Positions 1-7,929 of a stretch of 64,000 nucleotides of DNA are shown here, in pieces. Under the pieces are notes generated by a model. That model was not told the origin of the DNA and made no database searches. It saw only the letters and a list, made by a program, of their open reading frames with translations. Source of the DNA: Gimesia alba (GTDB taxonomy: Bacteria > Planctomycetota > Planctomycetia > Planctomycetales > Planctomycetaceae); assembly GCF_007744675.1 (NCBI RefSeq), contig NZ_CP036269.1:4877546-4941545 (forward strand), given 5' to 3'. Numbering within the stretch: the first letter of the stretch is position 1; each line of letters opens with the position of its first letter. The position numbers and the translations under genes were made by a program.

Positions 1-266
1 GGTTCTTTGGATCTGTCATCTGGTCGCAATTGTGTATCGAGTCCTGGCAAACAATGGGATCGAACCGTTTCACTCTTAGAGACGAAGTGCCGTCAGCAAA
101 CCTATCTTTTTCTGAATGTGATACTGATTTAAACTGATCACCACCGCTACAGTTCACTGATTTTCTCGTGAGTGAATAGATCATCTGAATTTGATTCCAC
201 CTGGAATGGATGCTGTCGCTCCCATCACACCTGATTTTTAACACTGATTTCTTAGGAAAAACTAAA

Positions 267-743
267 ATGAATCTGAATGTGCGCTATCTGCTGACCGCAG
301 GACTGATTCTGGGAACAGGCGTTTTTGTGACCTGGTCTCAGACTTCATCAACCCAAGCCGCTGCGGCGGAAAAAACACAGACAGGAGTTCCAGTTGAACC
401 AGACATGCACGAATTTATGGAATATGTGTTCCAGCCGACTTACAGACGGCTGAAGAAATCCCTCGCGACCGAGCCGGATAATAATCAGATTTGGAAAGCC
501 ATCAAATCCGACTCACTGATTCTGGCAGAAGGCGGAAATCTTCTTTTGCTGCACAAACCTGAAAACGACCGCACGGACTGGGATCAGCATAGCATTCAGG
601 TGCGCCAGTTCGGTGGTCAGCTCTACAAGGCAGCGAAGGTAAAAGACTACCAGGCCAGCAAAGCAAAATTTGCATTAATGCTGAAAAACTGCAATGCCTG
701 CCACAAACAATTCGATAACGGCAAGCACCAGTTGAAACCATAA
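267..743 (+). CDS. cytochrome c'-like secreted monoheme protein
   Basis: A 158-residue exported protein with a single c-type heme site, CNACH, close to the C-terminus. That layout matches the cytochrome c' family, a four-helix bundle with the heme motif in the last helix. The N-terminus is a clear signal peptide (MNLNVRYLL followed by a hydrophobic stretch and a cut near TQAAAAE). I start at the ATG at 267, not the in-frame ATG at 210, because the 19 extra residues would precede the signal peptide and AGGA lies about 9 bases upstream of 267. A hairpin terminator follows at 766-803, so the gene is probably monocistronic. The role is likely periplasmic electron transfer or small-ligand binding; the partner is unknown. 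Confidence 0.8.
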   Translation: MNLNVRYLLTAGLILGTGVFVTWSQTSSTQAAAAEKTQTGVPVEPDMHEFMEYVFQPTYRRLKKSLATEPDNNQIWKAIKSDSLILAEGGNLLLLHKPENDRTDWDQHSIQVRQFGGQLYKAAKVKDYQASKAKFALMLKNCNACHKQFDNGKHQLKP

Positions 744-765
744 CACTAAAAACGAGAAACAAAAT

Positions 766-803
766 CGCCTGAATAATCCACTCGGATTTTCAGGCGTTTT
801 TTT
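766..803. terminator. bidirectional rho-independent terminator
   Basis: Arms CGCCTGAA (766-773) and TTCAGGCG (789-796) form a perfect 8-bp stem. It is followed by seven T on the plus strand, and by ATTTTG on the minus strand. It sits between the cytochrome gene and the converging PQQ-like gene that ends at 838, so it can serve both. Confidence 0.85.
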
Positions 804-837
804 GTCCAATGAAAGAGATCAATTCCCACAGGTAATT

Positions 838-2031
838 TTACTTCGCCAGATCAACACAGATCAGCTCGCTTTCACCACGCAGATAAAGACGGCTGCCTAC
901 CAGGGCACAGTGCGAAAAAATATTCTCAGTACCCGGATTGGGAAAGAGAGCCAGCCGGGAGATGACTTTGAACTGCTTTGCTTTGCCGTCAACCAGCACT
1001 AACGTCCCTCCCTTGCCGATCACGAGGATTCGTTTCGAATCGGTGATCAGAGCGGCATAATCTCCAAATGCTTGGTCATCTCCGTACCAGGCGGTTTTCA
1101 GTCCGTTTTTCAAGTTGAGACAGTACATCTCATTCCAGACACAATAGATCTGATCGCCGATTCGAATCGGAGTACTCATATCAGGATTCAGATCTTCGTT
1201 CACCGTAATTGGCTTCGGTTTGATGATTCCGTTTTGCTCAAAATCATACAGACGAGTCCCGTTATTTTCGGTCGTGACCAGCAGCTTGCCGTTTAGAGCC
1301 AATGGCGTGGGAACATTAAAGTCTCCCGTAAATTCCGGGACCACGGTCCAGAGTCTCGCTCCGGTTTTGACGTCCCAGCCTCCCAGCGAAACCGCGTCAT
1401 GGCCGACAATTTGAAGTCGCCCGCCAAATTTTCCCACGATGAGTGAACCATAGGCGGCTGCGTTACCAGGCGTCTGCCATAAGGTTTTCCCAGTCTGCGG
1501 ATCGAGGGCCACTAGTGAGGCTTCCTTTGCACCCGGATTTACAATCAGTCGGTTCTCTATAATCAGGGGTGACGAACAACTACCCCAGGTCGGCTTTTCG
1601 AACTGTCCATACTCCCGGTACAGGTTCTTTTTCCAGACGACTTTCCCGGTCGCCAACTCCACGCAATGCAAGTCGCCAAACGCGCCGAACAGAAAAACCA
1701 GCTTGCCGTAAATCAGCGGTGTCGCACGAGGGGAATTCCCATAATCGAGTTCCCCCGGCGCCAGATATTCCAGCTCCCACAACACTTTTCCCTCACGAGC
1801 GGACAGACAGCGGAAAAGATCGGTCTGGTTATCCAAACCGCGATCTCCAAAGACAACCTTGTCCTCGGTCGCAGCAATCCCCCCCAGTCCGGGGAACGCC
1901 AGCGTATAATCCCAGATCCTATTGGCGGTCGCAGGCAGAGATTCAGGCAGATGGGGAACCGACCCATTCCGCTCTGGCCCAAGCCAACCGGGCCAGACCG
2001 CCGTGGATGGTTCACCCCGCGGGTCAGCTAC
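838..2031 (-). CDS. PQQ-like beta-propeller, downstream half of a split gene
   Basis: A PQQ/BamB-like propeller of about 397 codons, with repeats such as GKVLWE, GKVVWKK and GKTLWQT and the usual opening motif WPGWLGPERNG. The open frame begins after a stop just upstream of the A-run at 2032-2040. It has no ATG, GTG or TTG until a TTG at 1836, which lies inside the propeller and after its opening motif. It has no signal peptide of its own. Its frame is -1 relative to the upstream PhnD-like gene, whose stop (2028-2030) follows the A-run directly. The simplest reading is that this is the C-terminal domain of a roughly 701-residue fusion reached by slippage, or that the locus carries a frameshift mutation or homopolymer error. 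Translation from 1836 alone would give a truncated propeller. Confidence 0.7.
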   Translation of the reverse strand, partial: VADPRGEPSTAVWPGWLGPERNGSVPHLPESLPATANRIWDYTLAFPGLGGIAATEDKVVFGDRGLDNQTDLFRCLSAREGKVLWELEYLAPGELDYGNSPRATPLIYGKLVFLFGAFGDLHCVELATGKVVWKKNLYREYGQFEKPTWGSCSSPLIIENRLIVNPGAKEASLVALDPQTGKTLWQTPGNAAAYGSLIVGKFGGRLQIVGHDAVSLGGWDVKTGARLWTVVPEFTGDFNVPTPLALNGKLLVTTENNGTRLYDFEQNGIIKPKPITVNEDLNPDMSTPIRIGDQIYCVWNEMYCLNLKNGLKTAWYGDDQAFGDYAALITDSKRILVIGKGGTLVLVDGKAKQFKVISRLALFPNPGTENIFSHCALVGSRLYLRGESELICVDLAK

Positions 2032-2942
2032 TTTTTTTTTAAGGCCGCTGTATTTGGTTGAGACGAACCCGCCGGATTATCGAGGGTCACAAATCCCAAC
2101 AGAGATTCTAACGACTTGCAGAGCTCCGGCTGCGTGACCACGTTCATCAGTGCCGTACTGATCTCTTTTTGTTCGGCGGTATTTACATCCCCACCCACAA
2201 AAGCCGTGACAAAGGGAACCGGTTTGGTTTCCGCCACGACGCGCAGATCTCCTTTTTTGATCGTGCCACAACCTTGCAGAAGCGGTTTGGCGTAACTGGA
2301 AATCACGGCGGCGGCACGAACGTCTTTGTCAAACTCCAGAATTTTACAGGCACCATCACTACAGGCTTCGCTGATTTCCAGCTTTTCCGGTATCGAGACA
2401 TGGGCCTTTTTCAGAATGTTCATCGCTGCCAGATGCTTTTCATCGCATTCAGAAGGTCCGAAGAAGATGCGATAGCCCTGTAAATCCTTCGCGGTTTGCG
2501 CCGGGTCCTTCGTCGGAACGACAATCAAGCCGGTTTGGGTAGTTGATCCCTTGAGATCGGATAGACGGGCAATCCCCTGTACCTTCAGCTTTAAAACGCC
2601 TGCATCCGCGAGCACTACCGATTGTTTGCCGATAATCAGGTAGGCACGTTGATTCGCTTTATCCGGAACGACTTTTGCCAGTGACTCCGAAAACTTCACC
2701 TCGACCTTTCGCCCCAGTTCCTTTTCCAGATAGGCACCCAGTTTCTCATAGTCGCGCTGGGCGTAACCTTTCACACAGGGACAGGAGAGCGGCGCTGCCA
2801 GCGGGTCCATTACAATCAACGTCAACGACTGTGGACTGCCCTGCTTTGCCGGTGCCGTTTCGCCTGCGAACGCGGTGGGTCCACTGAATGCCAGAAATGC
2901 CACCAGAGACATGAGGTGAAATGAAATCTGTTTGAACGTCAC
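2028..2942 (-). CDS. PhnD-like periplasmic substrate-binding protein
   Basis: A 304-residue exported protein resembling phosphate/phosphonate-type ABC substrate-binding proteins (PhnD family). It has a signal peptide ending near AFAGE, then beta/alpha segments with FFGPSECDEKHLAAMNIL, the typical region where these proteins contact ligand. The start is GTG at 2942, chosen because GAGGAG lies about 7 bases upstream; the next ATG is ten codons in and has no such site. No permease or ATPase gene is nearby, so transport is doubtful and a sensing or redox role is possible (several Cys, including CPC). The last codons are TTA AAA AAA AAG TAG, and the -1 frame continues as a PQQ-like propeller. Confidence 0.7.
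   Translation of the reverse strand: MTFKQISFHLMSLVAFLAFSGPTAFAGETAPAKQGSPQSLTLIVMDPLAAPLSCPCVKGYAQRDYEKLGAYLEKELGRKVEVKFSESLAKVVPDKANQRAYLIIGKQSVVLADAGVLKLKVQGIARLSDLKGSTTQTGLIVVPTKDPAQTAKDLQGYRIFFGPSECDEKHLAAMNILKKAHVSIPEKLEISEACSDGACKILEFDKDVRAAAVISSYAKPLLQGCGTIKKGDLRVVAETKPVPFVTAFVGGDVNTAEQKEISTALMNVVTQPELCKSLESLLGFVTLDNPAGSSQPNTAALKKK
2031..2042 (-). other. candidate -1 frameshift / slippage site (A9)
   Basis: On the minus strand TTAAAAAAAAAG is read in the zero frame as TTA AAA AAA AAG, followed by TAG. The last seven bases, A AAA AAG, are the classical bacterial -1 heptamer known from dnaX. A -1 slip, or one extra A in the transcript, continues as GTA GCT GAC into an open frame of 397 codons. 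I did not identify a convincing stem-loop downstream or an upstream Shine-Dalgarno stimulator. Confidence 0.55.
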
Positions 2943-3023
2943 TTTTCTCTCCTCATCCAGGCGAGTGATCCCAGTTGGAAACGGAACTGCAACATGCGGA
3001 ACGGCATTGTCCCACCAGTGTTT

Positions 3024-4376
3024 TTACTTAGATGTGCTTGCGGTCGCCGTTGGTTTGCGCGCCATCACGATGATGTGATTGCGGGTGAGGTCCATCATAT
3101 AAACCCGGTCCCCATCAGGAGACACCATGATCGAAACGTTCTTGCAGCCGGGAACCAATTTCACTTTCCCGACAAAATCGAGATACTTACCATCGGCCGA
3201 GTAGCGTTTGATATAGCCCAGATTTGATTCCGCCGTATACACTTCACCGGCTCTTCCAACGGCGACATTCATCGGGTTACAGCAGCTTCCGAATCCTTCG
3301 ACTCCGTTGCGGTCCCGTTTTCCCCAGTACTTGATCAATTTTCCATTCCGATCATAATGGTTCACACGGTGCCGCGAGTTTTCAGCGACGAAGATTCCGT
3401 CCTTATTACATTGCACATCCATCTGACCGCAACAGCCGCGAAGGCCTTTGACAATCACAGTCGGATTATCAAAGTTTTTATCAGTTCGCCAGACTTCATA
3501 GCCGTAACCTTTAATCGCGGAACAGGCAATGAAAATCTCTTTCTCATTCGCAGAAATGGAGGAAACCCGCAGTTTCCGTTTTGACATTGCGGCTACCTGA
3601 GCATCGATCTCCTGATCGGTCGGTTCCTTCACCTTCTTGGCCGTCTGTTCCATTTTCTTATATTGTTCCAGAATCCGCTCATAAGACAGGATGCGTTTTT
3701 TGTCCTGCTCTGTTGGCGTCTTGTTTTTATCCTTAATCTGCTGAATCATTTTTTCGAGCCGCGGAACCATATTCACCACTGTGGAGGTCCGGGCTTTCAT
3801 CTGCTGCACCACCTGTTCGCGCAGTTTGACGTTGTTCTCTTTGACCGCCTTGGCATGCGGGGCCTCTTTGGTCATCAGAATCTTTCCTTTGTTGTCGAGC
3901 TTCAACAACTTTCCGCTACCAGCGACGTAGATAGTGCCGTCCTGATCCACATTGATGGCATCCGGAGCGATCCGAACATTCCAGGTATCCAGCAATTGAC
4001 CGTCTGGATTAAAAACCCGAATTTGACCGGGGCCGGAACCACAGGCGGCCAGGAGATTACCGGCCTTGTCCATACAAAACGTATTGATCCGCATGCCGAG
4101 AATGAGTTTACTGCCGACTTCAATCACGGCAATCTGCTCATGGGTTCCTTCAGGCACTTTGGCCGGCTCTGTTTTCTTAAGAGTTGTCCCCCCAGAAATC
4201 AGCGGGACGACTTGTCCATTTTGGACTTGAACCCGTACCTGAACCGGTTTCTGCTTTGAATCAGAAACCTTGGTTTTGGGTTCTGCCGCTTCACCCGCGC
4301 TGATCGCTGCCAGACTGAAACAACATCCGAGAAAAATTGCCTGCCGCATCCAGTGAGTCACATGAGAATCGCGCAT
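3024..4376 (-). CDS. secreted NHL/SMP-30-type beta-propeller protein
   Basis: About 450 residues. Signal peptide MRDSHVTHWMRQAIFLG with a hydrophobic core and a cut near GEAAE, then propeller strands typical of NHL repeats (INVDQDGTIYVAGSG, VAVGRAGEVYTAESN, VSPDGDRVYMMD). Between blades, around residues 175-275, lies a long charged helical insertion likely to form a coiled coil (KARTSTVV to KKVKEPTDQE). Two double-Cys motifs, GCCGQMD and GSCCNPMNV, are unusual for NHL proteins. The start at 4376 has GGGAG seven bases upstream; the longer frame to 4490 would put 38 residues before the signal peptide. It lies 81 bases upstream of the PhnD-like gene on the same strand, so the genes may be cotranscribed. 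The ligand is unknown. Confidence 0.65.
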   Translation of the reverse strand: MRDSHVTHWMRQAIFLGCCFSLAAISAGEAAEPKTKVSDSKQKPVQVRVQVQNGQVVPLISGGTTLKKTEPAKVPEGTHEQIAVIEVGSKLILGMRINTFCMDKAGNLLAACGSGPGQIRVFNPDGQLLDTWNVRIAPDAINVDQDGTIYVAGSGKLLKLDNKGKILMTKEAPHAKAVKENNVKLREQVVQQMKARTSTVVNMVPRLEKMIQQIKDKNKTPTEQDKKRILSYERILEQYKKMEQTAKKVKEPTDQEIDAQVAAMSKRKLRVSSISANEKEIFIACSAIKGYGYEVWRTDKNFDNPTVIVKGLRGCCGQMDVQCNKDGIFVAENSRHRVNHYDRNGKLIKYWGKRDRNGVEGFGSCCNPMNVAVGRAGEVYTAESNLGYIKRYSADGKYLDFVGKVKLVPGCKNVSIMVSPDGDRVYMMDLTRNHIIVMARKPTATASTSK

Positions 4377-4890
4377 CGCTGTTCTCCCAATGGGAAAGTG
4401 AATTGTGTCAGGGCCTCTCTTCGAATTCCCTTCGAAGAACTCCCGGTTCGTTATTGAATACAAATCGCTGCAACACGAAGTCATTCGCACACAACGGCTC
4501 GATCTTTAAATTTTAAGGACTCAGAATTGTCCAGATTGGAACATCACCAAAGAGGACTCCCTCTTTGATTCGCCAGATGAGCATAAACTACACAGGCGTA
4601 TAATATGACGTTTTCTCAGATAGTCAAACAATCTTTGCTCATTTTCAGAAATCGAACCAAATCAAGTTTCTTGCTGAGCAGTAACACGTTTCAAACAAAG
4701 ACTTATTTAACGAGTGTGAATTTCAGCAAACAATCCGAAAACACTCTCTCTGGACTACTAAGACAAATCTCGTCACAGGTTCTATTCAGATTTTTGTTCA
4801 GATTCCCAAATTCTTCAGGAAATTGTGCCTGAACCGAGAGCGATGTCTATCAAAACCGGTATCTAAGAAGAATACACAGAATAAGACACT
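4377..4890. other. gene-free gap with one perfect hairpin
   Basis: AT-rich gap of 514 bases between two minus-strand genes. The only structure I see is a perfect 8-bp inverted repeat, CAAAGAGG (4548-4555) and CCTCTTTG (4560-4567), with a 4-base loop and no T-tract on either side. It could be a regulatory or transcript-stabilising hairpin. I see no convincing gene. Confidence 0.5.
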
Positions 4891-6111
4891 TCAAGGAGCC
4901 AAGGGGCGGCTGATCAGCATTTTCAACTTTGACTTCGAACCGACCAGCTTCTTCGCCAGGATATCCTCCTCGGTAAAGCGGGCCAGCAGGATCTCGCCAT
5001 CGGTGGATCGGTTTCGGTCATAGGAAATATAGAGGGTCCCGTCCGGAGCCTGAAATCCATCGGGATACGAAATCCCTTTGCGTTCATCGAGAATTAATCC
5101 CCCTTTCCAGGTTATCCCTTCATCTTCCGAAAGCCAGGCACTGAGCTGCACACGTCCGTGATGGGCATCAATCCGATCGCCGTGTTTGATCAAAAGAATC
5201 CGGCCTGAAGCGAGACGTCGGATGTGAAACCGAGCATTGGGCTGTTTGATATTTTCTGGTGCTGTGGGAGTCGCCCAGGTTCGCCCGCCATCCGTCGACG
5301 TGGTCTGCATGATGCCCTTCGCTGTGCGGGCCAGCATCCAGAGCGAGCCATCTTTGCGTTCCACGATCATGTGCTCATGCCAGTCGGGGTTAGGAAACCG
5401 CGCCGCACCGCGACGTTCCCATGTCGCGCCCTGATCCTTCGAAACAAAAACATTCGCACCACGGACAGGATCAAGTTCTTTGAAGCAGCCTTTAAACGGT
5501 CCGAAACCGGTACGTTGATCCAGCGAGATCGGCAGCATCCACTCACCATTCGAGAGCACCGTCGGTTTGTTCAAGGTCACGCCATGCCAGATACGATGCG
5601 GCTTTGACCAGACCGGCGTCTCCGCATCCGGATTCTCACAAATGGTCGCCCAGACCCCGGCACGGCCGTCGAACATATGCATCGATTGATCAAAAATCAA
5701 CCAGAGGCGGCCCGTGGGATCGGTCCACAGATTTCCCACCAGAATGCTGCGATCCATGGGAAGTTCTGGGGAATGTGAATCGAGCACAAGACGCGGATGG
5801 GACCAATGTTCGCCGTCATCATCACTGGACGCTAACACAAAGAACGCTTTGGGACTGTCACCGCCGGCAACCCAGCAGGCCCACAGACGCCCGCCCGGCG
5901 TCCGCTCAATGCCGATCGTCATACCATAATCGAGCCGATCGTAATCGTACTCGGGAAGAGGCGACGTATTCAAAATGGGAGGAATCAGCGCCAGATCGGC
6001 GATCTGTTCCATGCGTTTAATCTCGGCCTGTTTCTTTGAAATGGGATCCGCTGAAAAAAGGACCGAAACAGTGCTAAGTGTGAAGACAAACAAACTGAGC
6101 GCGGTTTTCAT
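4891..6111 (-). CDS. secreted sialidase-like BNR-repeat protein
   Basis: 406 residues with a signal peptide (MKTALSLFVFTLSTVSVLFSA) and at least four Asp-box (BNR) signatures: SSDDDGEHW, SKDQGATW, STDGGRTW and SEDEGITW. This places it in the sialidase/exo-alpha-sialidase superfamily with a six-bladed propeller. Planctomycetes carry many such proteins, probably acting on sulfated or sialylated glycans outside the cell or in the periplasm. I cannot assign the catalytic Arg triad or nucleophile Tyr with confidence, so hydrolysis of sialic acid specifically is not established. It precedes a gap of about 500 bases on its downstream side. Confidence 0.75.
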   Translation of the reverse strand: MKTALSLFVFTLSTVSVLFSADPISKKQAEIKRMEQIADLALIPPILNTSPLPEYDYDRLDYGMTIGIERTPGGRLWACWVAGGDSPKAFFVLASSDDDGEHWSHPRLVLDSHSPELPMDRSILVGNLWTDPTGRLWLIFDQSMHMFDGRAGVWATICENPDAETPVWSKPHRIWHGVTLNKPTVLSNGEWMLPISLDQRTGFGPFKGCFKELDPVRGANVFVSKDQGATWERRGAARFPNPDWHEHMIVERKDGSLWMLARTAKGIMQTTSTDGGRTWATPTAPENIKQPNARFHIRRLASGRILLIKHGDRIDAHHGRVQLSAWLSEDEGITWKGGLILDERKGISYPDGFQAPDGTLYISYDRNRSTDGEILLARFTEEDILAKKLVGSKSKLKMLISRPLAP

Positions 6112-6167
6112 TGGAGCATCGCTTAATTGAGTTATTGAAATTGAATCGTTTGACGACGATCTATCAG

Positions 6168-7031
6168 TTATTTCGCTGGCTTTCCATTCCGACGATCAAA
6201 CTGAAACGGATTGGTTTTGTCACCCGTCACAGTCACCTTCAGCGGCGGGGCGATGCCGCCCTGATCCACTTCGACGCGTAAGATATTTTTGGCAGCAAAC
6301 GGGCGATCATAGATCCAGACATGACCATCGCCGTGAATGTAGAGAATCGGTTTTTCGAATTGCATCGCCTCTTTACTGAAGGGATCAAAAAAATCATTGT
6401 GGTTCGGAACCGGCTTGGCGTGTCCCAGAAGTACCAGACTGGTGACATCCTTACCATAACGACGCAAGTTGCGACGGACCCAGTCGAGATCAGCAGCGTG
6501 GCGCTGTTTCCACTCCGCCGCATCGTGAACGCGACCTCCGACAATGTTGAGTCCCACAAACAGCACGCCCCCCTTCACAAAGGAAAAGTTCTCTTCACGT
6601 TCCCACTGCCGAATCACCGGGAGGGTATGCTGCCAGCGACGATCGAACCGCATGAAGTACTGTTCCCAGAGTCGCCAAGCCTGATCGGGATCGGGGCAGT
6701 CGTTCCATTCGTTATCGCCCGGAATAATAAACACCGGTTTCTTCGACTTGCGCAGCATGCCAAACACCTTGCGGTAGATGGCTTCATCACAGGGTGCCGC
6801 GCCTCCTTTGATATCGCCGAGGTGAACCACAAACTCGGCATCGTCGGGGATCGCTTTCATTTGTTTTGGTAGTCGTGCGTCTTCCACCGGCTTATAGGGG
6901 ACATCGCCCATCACATAGAACGTGACTCCCGGCTTGGTCTGCACATCGGGCTCGGGCTGGTTTTGCCCGACTGCCGTTGAAACGGTAAACAGTATCAGCA
7001 GTAGCCCCAGCGGTGACGTCTTGAATCGCAT
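6168..7031 (-). CDS. secreted calcineurin-like metallophosphoesterase
   Basis: 287 residues with a signal peptide (MRFKTSPLGLLLILFTVSTAVG). The phosphoesterase metal-site blocks appear in order: GDVPY, VHLGDIKGG, PGDNEWNDC, GHAKP and HGDGHVW. Together they give the GD / GDx / GDN / GH / GH pattern of the calcineurin-like superfamily with a two-metal centre. The substrate is not evident. The start follows a normal signal peptide. It is 56 bases upstream of the sialidase-like gene on the same strand and may be cotranscribed with it. Confidence 0.8.
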   Translation of the reverse strand: MRFKTSPLGLLLILFTVSTAVGQNQPEPDVQTKPGVTFYVMGDVPYKPVEDARLPKQMKAIPDDAEFVVHLGDIKGGAAPCDEAIYRKVFGMLRKSKKPVFIIPGDNEWNDCPDPDQAWRLWEQYFMRFDRRWQHTLPVIRQWEREENFSFVKGGVLFVGLNIVGGRVHDAAEWKQRHAADLDWVRRNLRRYGKDVTSLVLLGHAKPVPNHNDFFDPFSKEAMQFEKPILYIHGDGHVWIYDRPFAAKNILRVEVDQGGIAPPLKVTVTGDKTNPFQFDRRNGKPAK

Positions 7032-7152
7032 TGATGATGATCCTCAGGAGTGAATTAACAAAAGAAAACAGGTTTTAAAATACCCGTTCCCTGAAGTAAA
7101 GTCACCTCTGCAGCAAAAACAAAGCATCGTCTTTCCTGTATCCGGGTCGACT

Positions 7153-7476
7153 TCAATTGCTGTCTGCAGACTCTTGCTCTAATAATTGATCATATTTCTG
7201 CCAGTCAATCACGCGAATCAGAATTTTCCACACTCGCAGGGAAGCAATGACAGCGCGGAGTTGTGTCATCCATGTCCCACAGAAAACACCGAAGCATAAC
7301 ATCGCTATCAATGGTTGGCCGTCCTGATACGACAAAAAAGCGATGATAGCTAATCCGATCGGCAGTAACACACCAATCGGAATACATCCGAAAAATAATT
7401 TCTGAAACGTGGGGGGATGCGTTTCGTAATGACGTACCGACTTGAAGAAACGTTGCTCAAATTTAGAAAGTGGCAT
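7153..7476 (-). CDS. small membrane protein, paralog of the next upstream gene
   Basis: 107 residues with two hydrophobic segments (FFGCIPIGVLLPIGLAIIAFLSY and PLIAMLCFGVFCGTWM) followed by a short basic tail ending IRVIDWQKYDQLLEQE. I start at the ATG at 7476, which has AGGA just upstream; the longer frame to 7506 adds ten weak residues. The tail matches that of the upstream gene at 7546-7875 (VRVIDWQKCDELQGQ), so the two are tandem duplicates. No known domain recognised. Confidence 0.6.
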   Translation of the reverse strand: MPLSKFEQRFFKSVRHYETHPPTFQKLFFGCIPIGVLLPIGLAIIAFLSYQDGQPLIAMLCFGVFCGTWMTQLRAVIASLRVWKILIRVIDWQKYDQLLEQESADSN

Positions 7477-7545
7477 CTGTCTGTCCTGAGAAAGAAAAAC
7501 GATCAAAACATCTATCTCATTTGCGGTTTAAGGAAACTTTTCGCA

Positions 7546-7875
7546 TCACTCCGACTGAACCGGTTTCTGCCCCTGCAATTCATCACATTTCTGCCAGTCG
7601 ATCACCCGAACCATAAATACCCAAAACCGCAACCGCTTCGCACTCAAAACATGTATAAAAATAATGTACCAGATTCCGCAAATGATACCTGCGACAAAAG
7701 CAACAGGCATCATCCAGTTCCGGAGAGACATCAGATAAATGGCAAGTCCCAACGGTACGCTGACCTTCAGACCGTAGGCCAGATTCTTCTTTAATACGAA
7801 AATGGAATCAGGCGGATTCTCTTTAAAGCTTCGGATATTATTCAGTGTTTTGAGCTGTTTTCTCGTGAGTGACAT
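7546..7875 (-). CDS. small membrane protein, tandem paralog
   Basis: 109 residues with a charged N-terminus (MSLTRKQLKTLNNIRSF), two hydrophobic segments (LKVSVPLGLAIYLM and MPVAFVAGIICGIWYIIFIHVL) and the tail VRVIDWQKCDELQGQ, shared with the neighbour at 7153-7476. The conserved tail is probably cytoplasmic. Function unknown. It lies 69 bases upstream of its paralog on the same strand and just downstream of the FAD monooxygenase gene. Confidence 0.6.
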   Translation of the reverse strand: MSLTRKQLKTLNNIRSFKENPPDSIFVLKKNLAYGLKVSVPLGLAIYLMSLRNWMMPVAFVAGIICGIWYIIFIHVLSAKRLRFWVFMVRVIDWQKCDELQGQKPVQSE

Positions 7876-7929
7876 CGGTGTCCCCTATTGTGAATCAAGC
7901 TGTTAGTCCTTGATGGTTACTCATACCTG

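Noticed and set aside
1-134. Open plus-strand frame running in from the left edge to a stop near 134
   Set aside because: About 43 codons with no recognisable domain; too short to call the end of a gene. I cannot exclude it.
210-266. Upstream extension of the cytochrome gene to ATG 210
   Set aside because: It would put 19 residues before a normal signal peptide and lacks a ribosome site.
1569-2137. Overlapping ORFs on both strands around the A9 run
   Set aside because: Arg/Pro-rich shadows of the split PhnD-PQQ locus; only the two minus-strand frames have domain sense.
4599-4604. TATAAT on the plus strand
   Set aside because: No gene follows on that strand and no -35 box with correct spacing was seen; chance match in AT-rich DNA.
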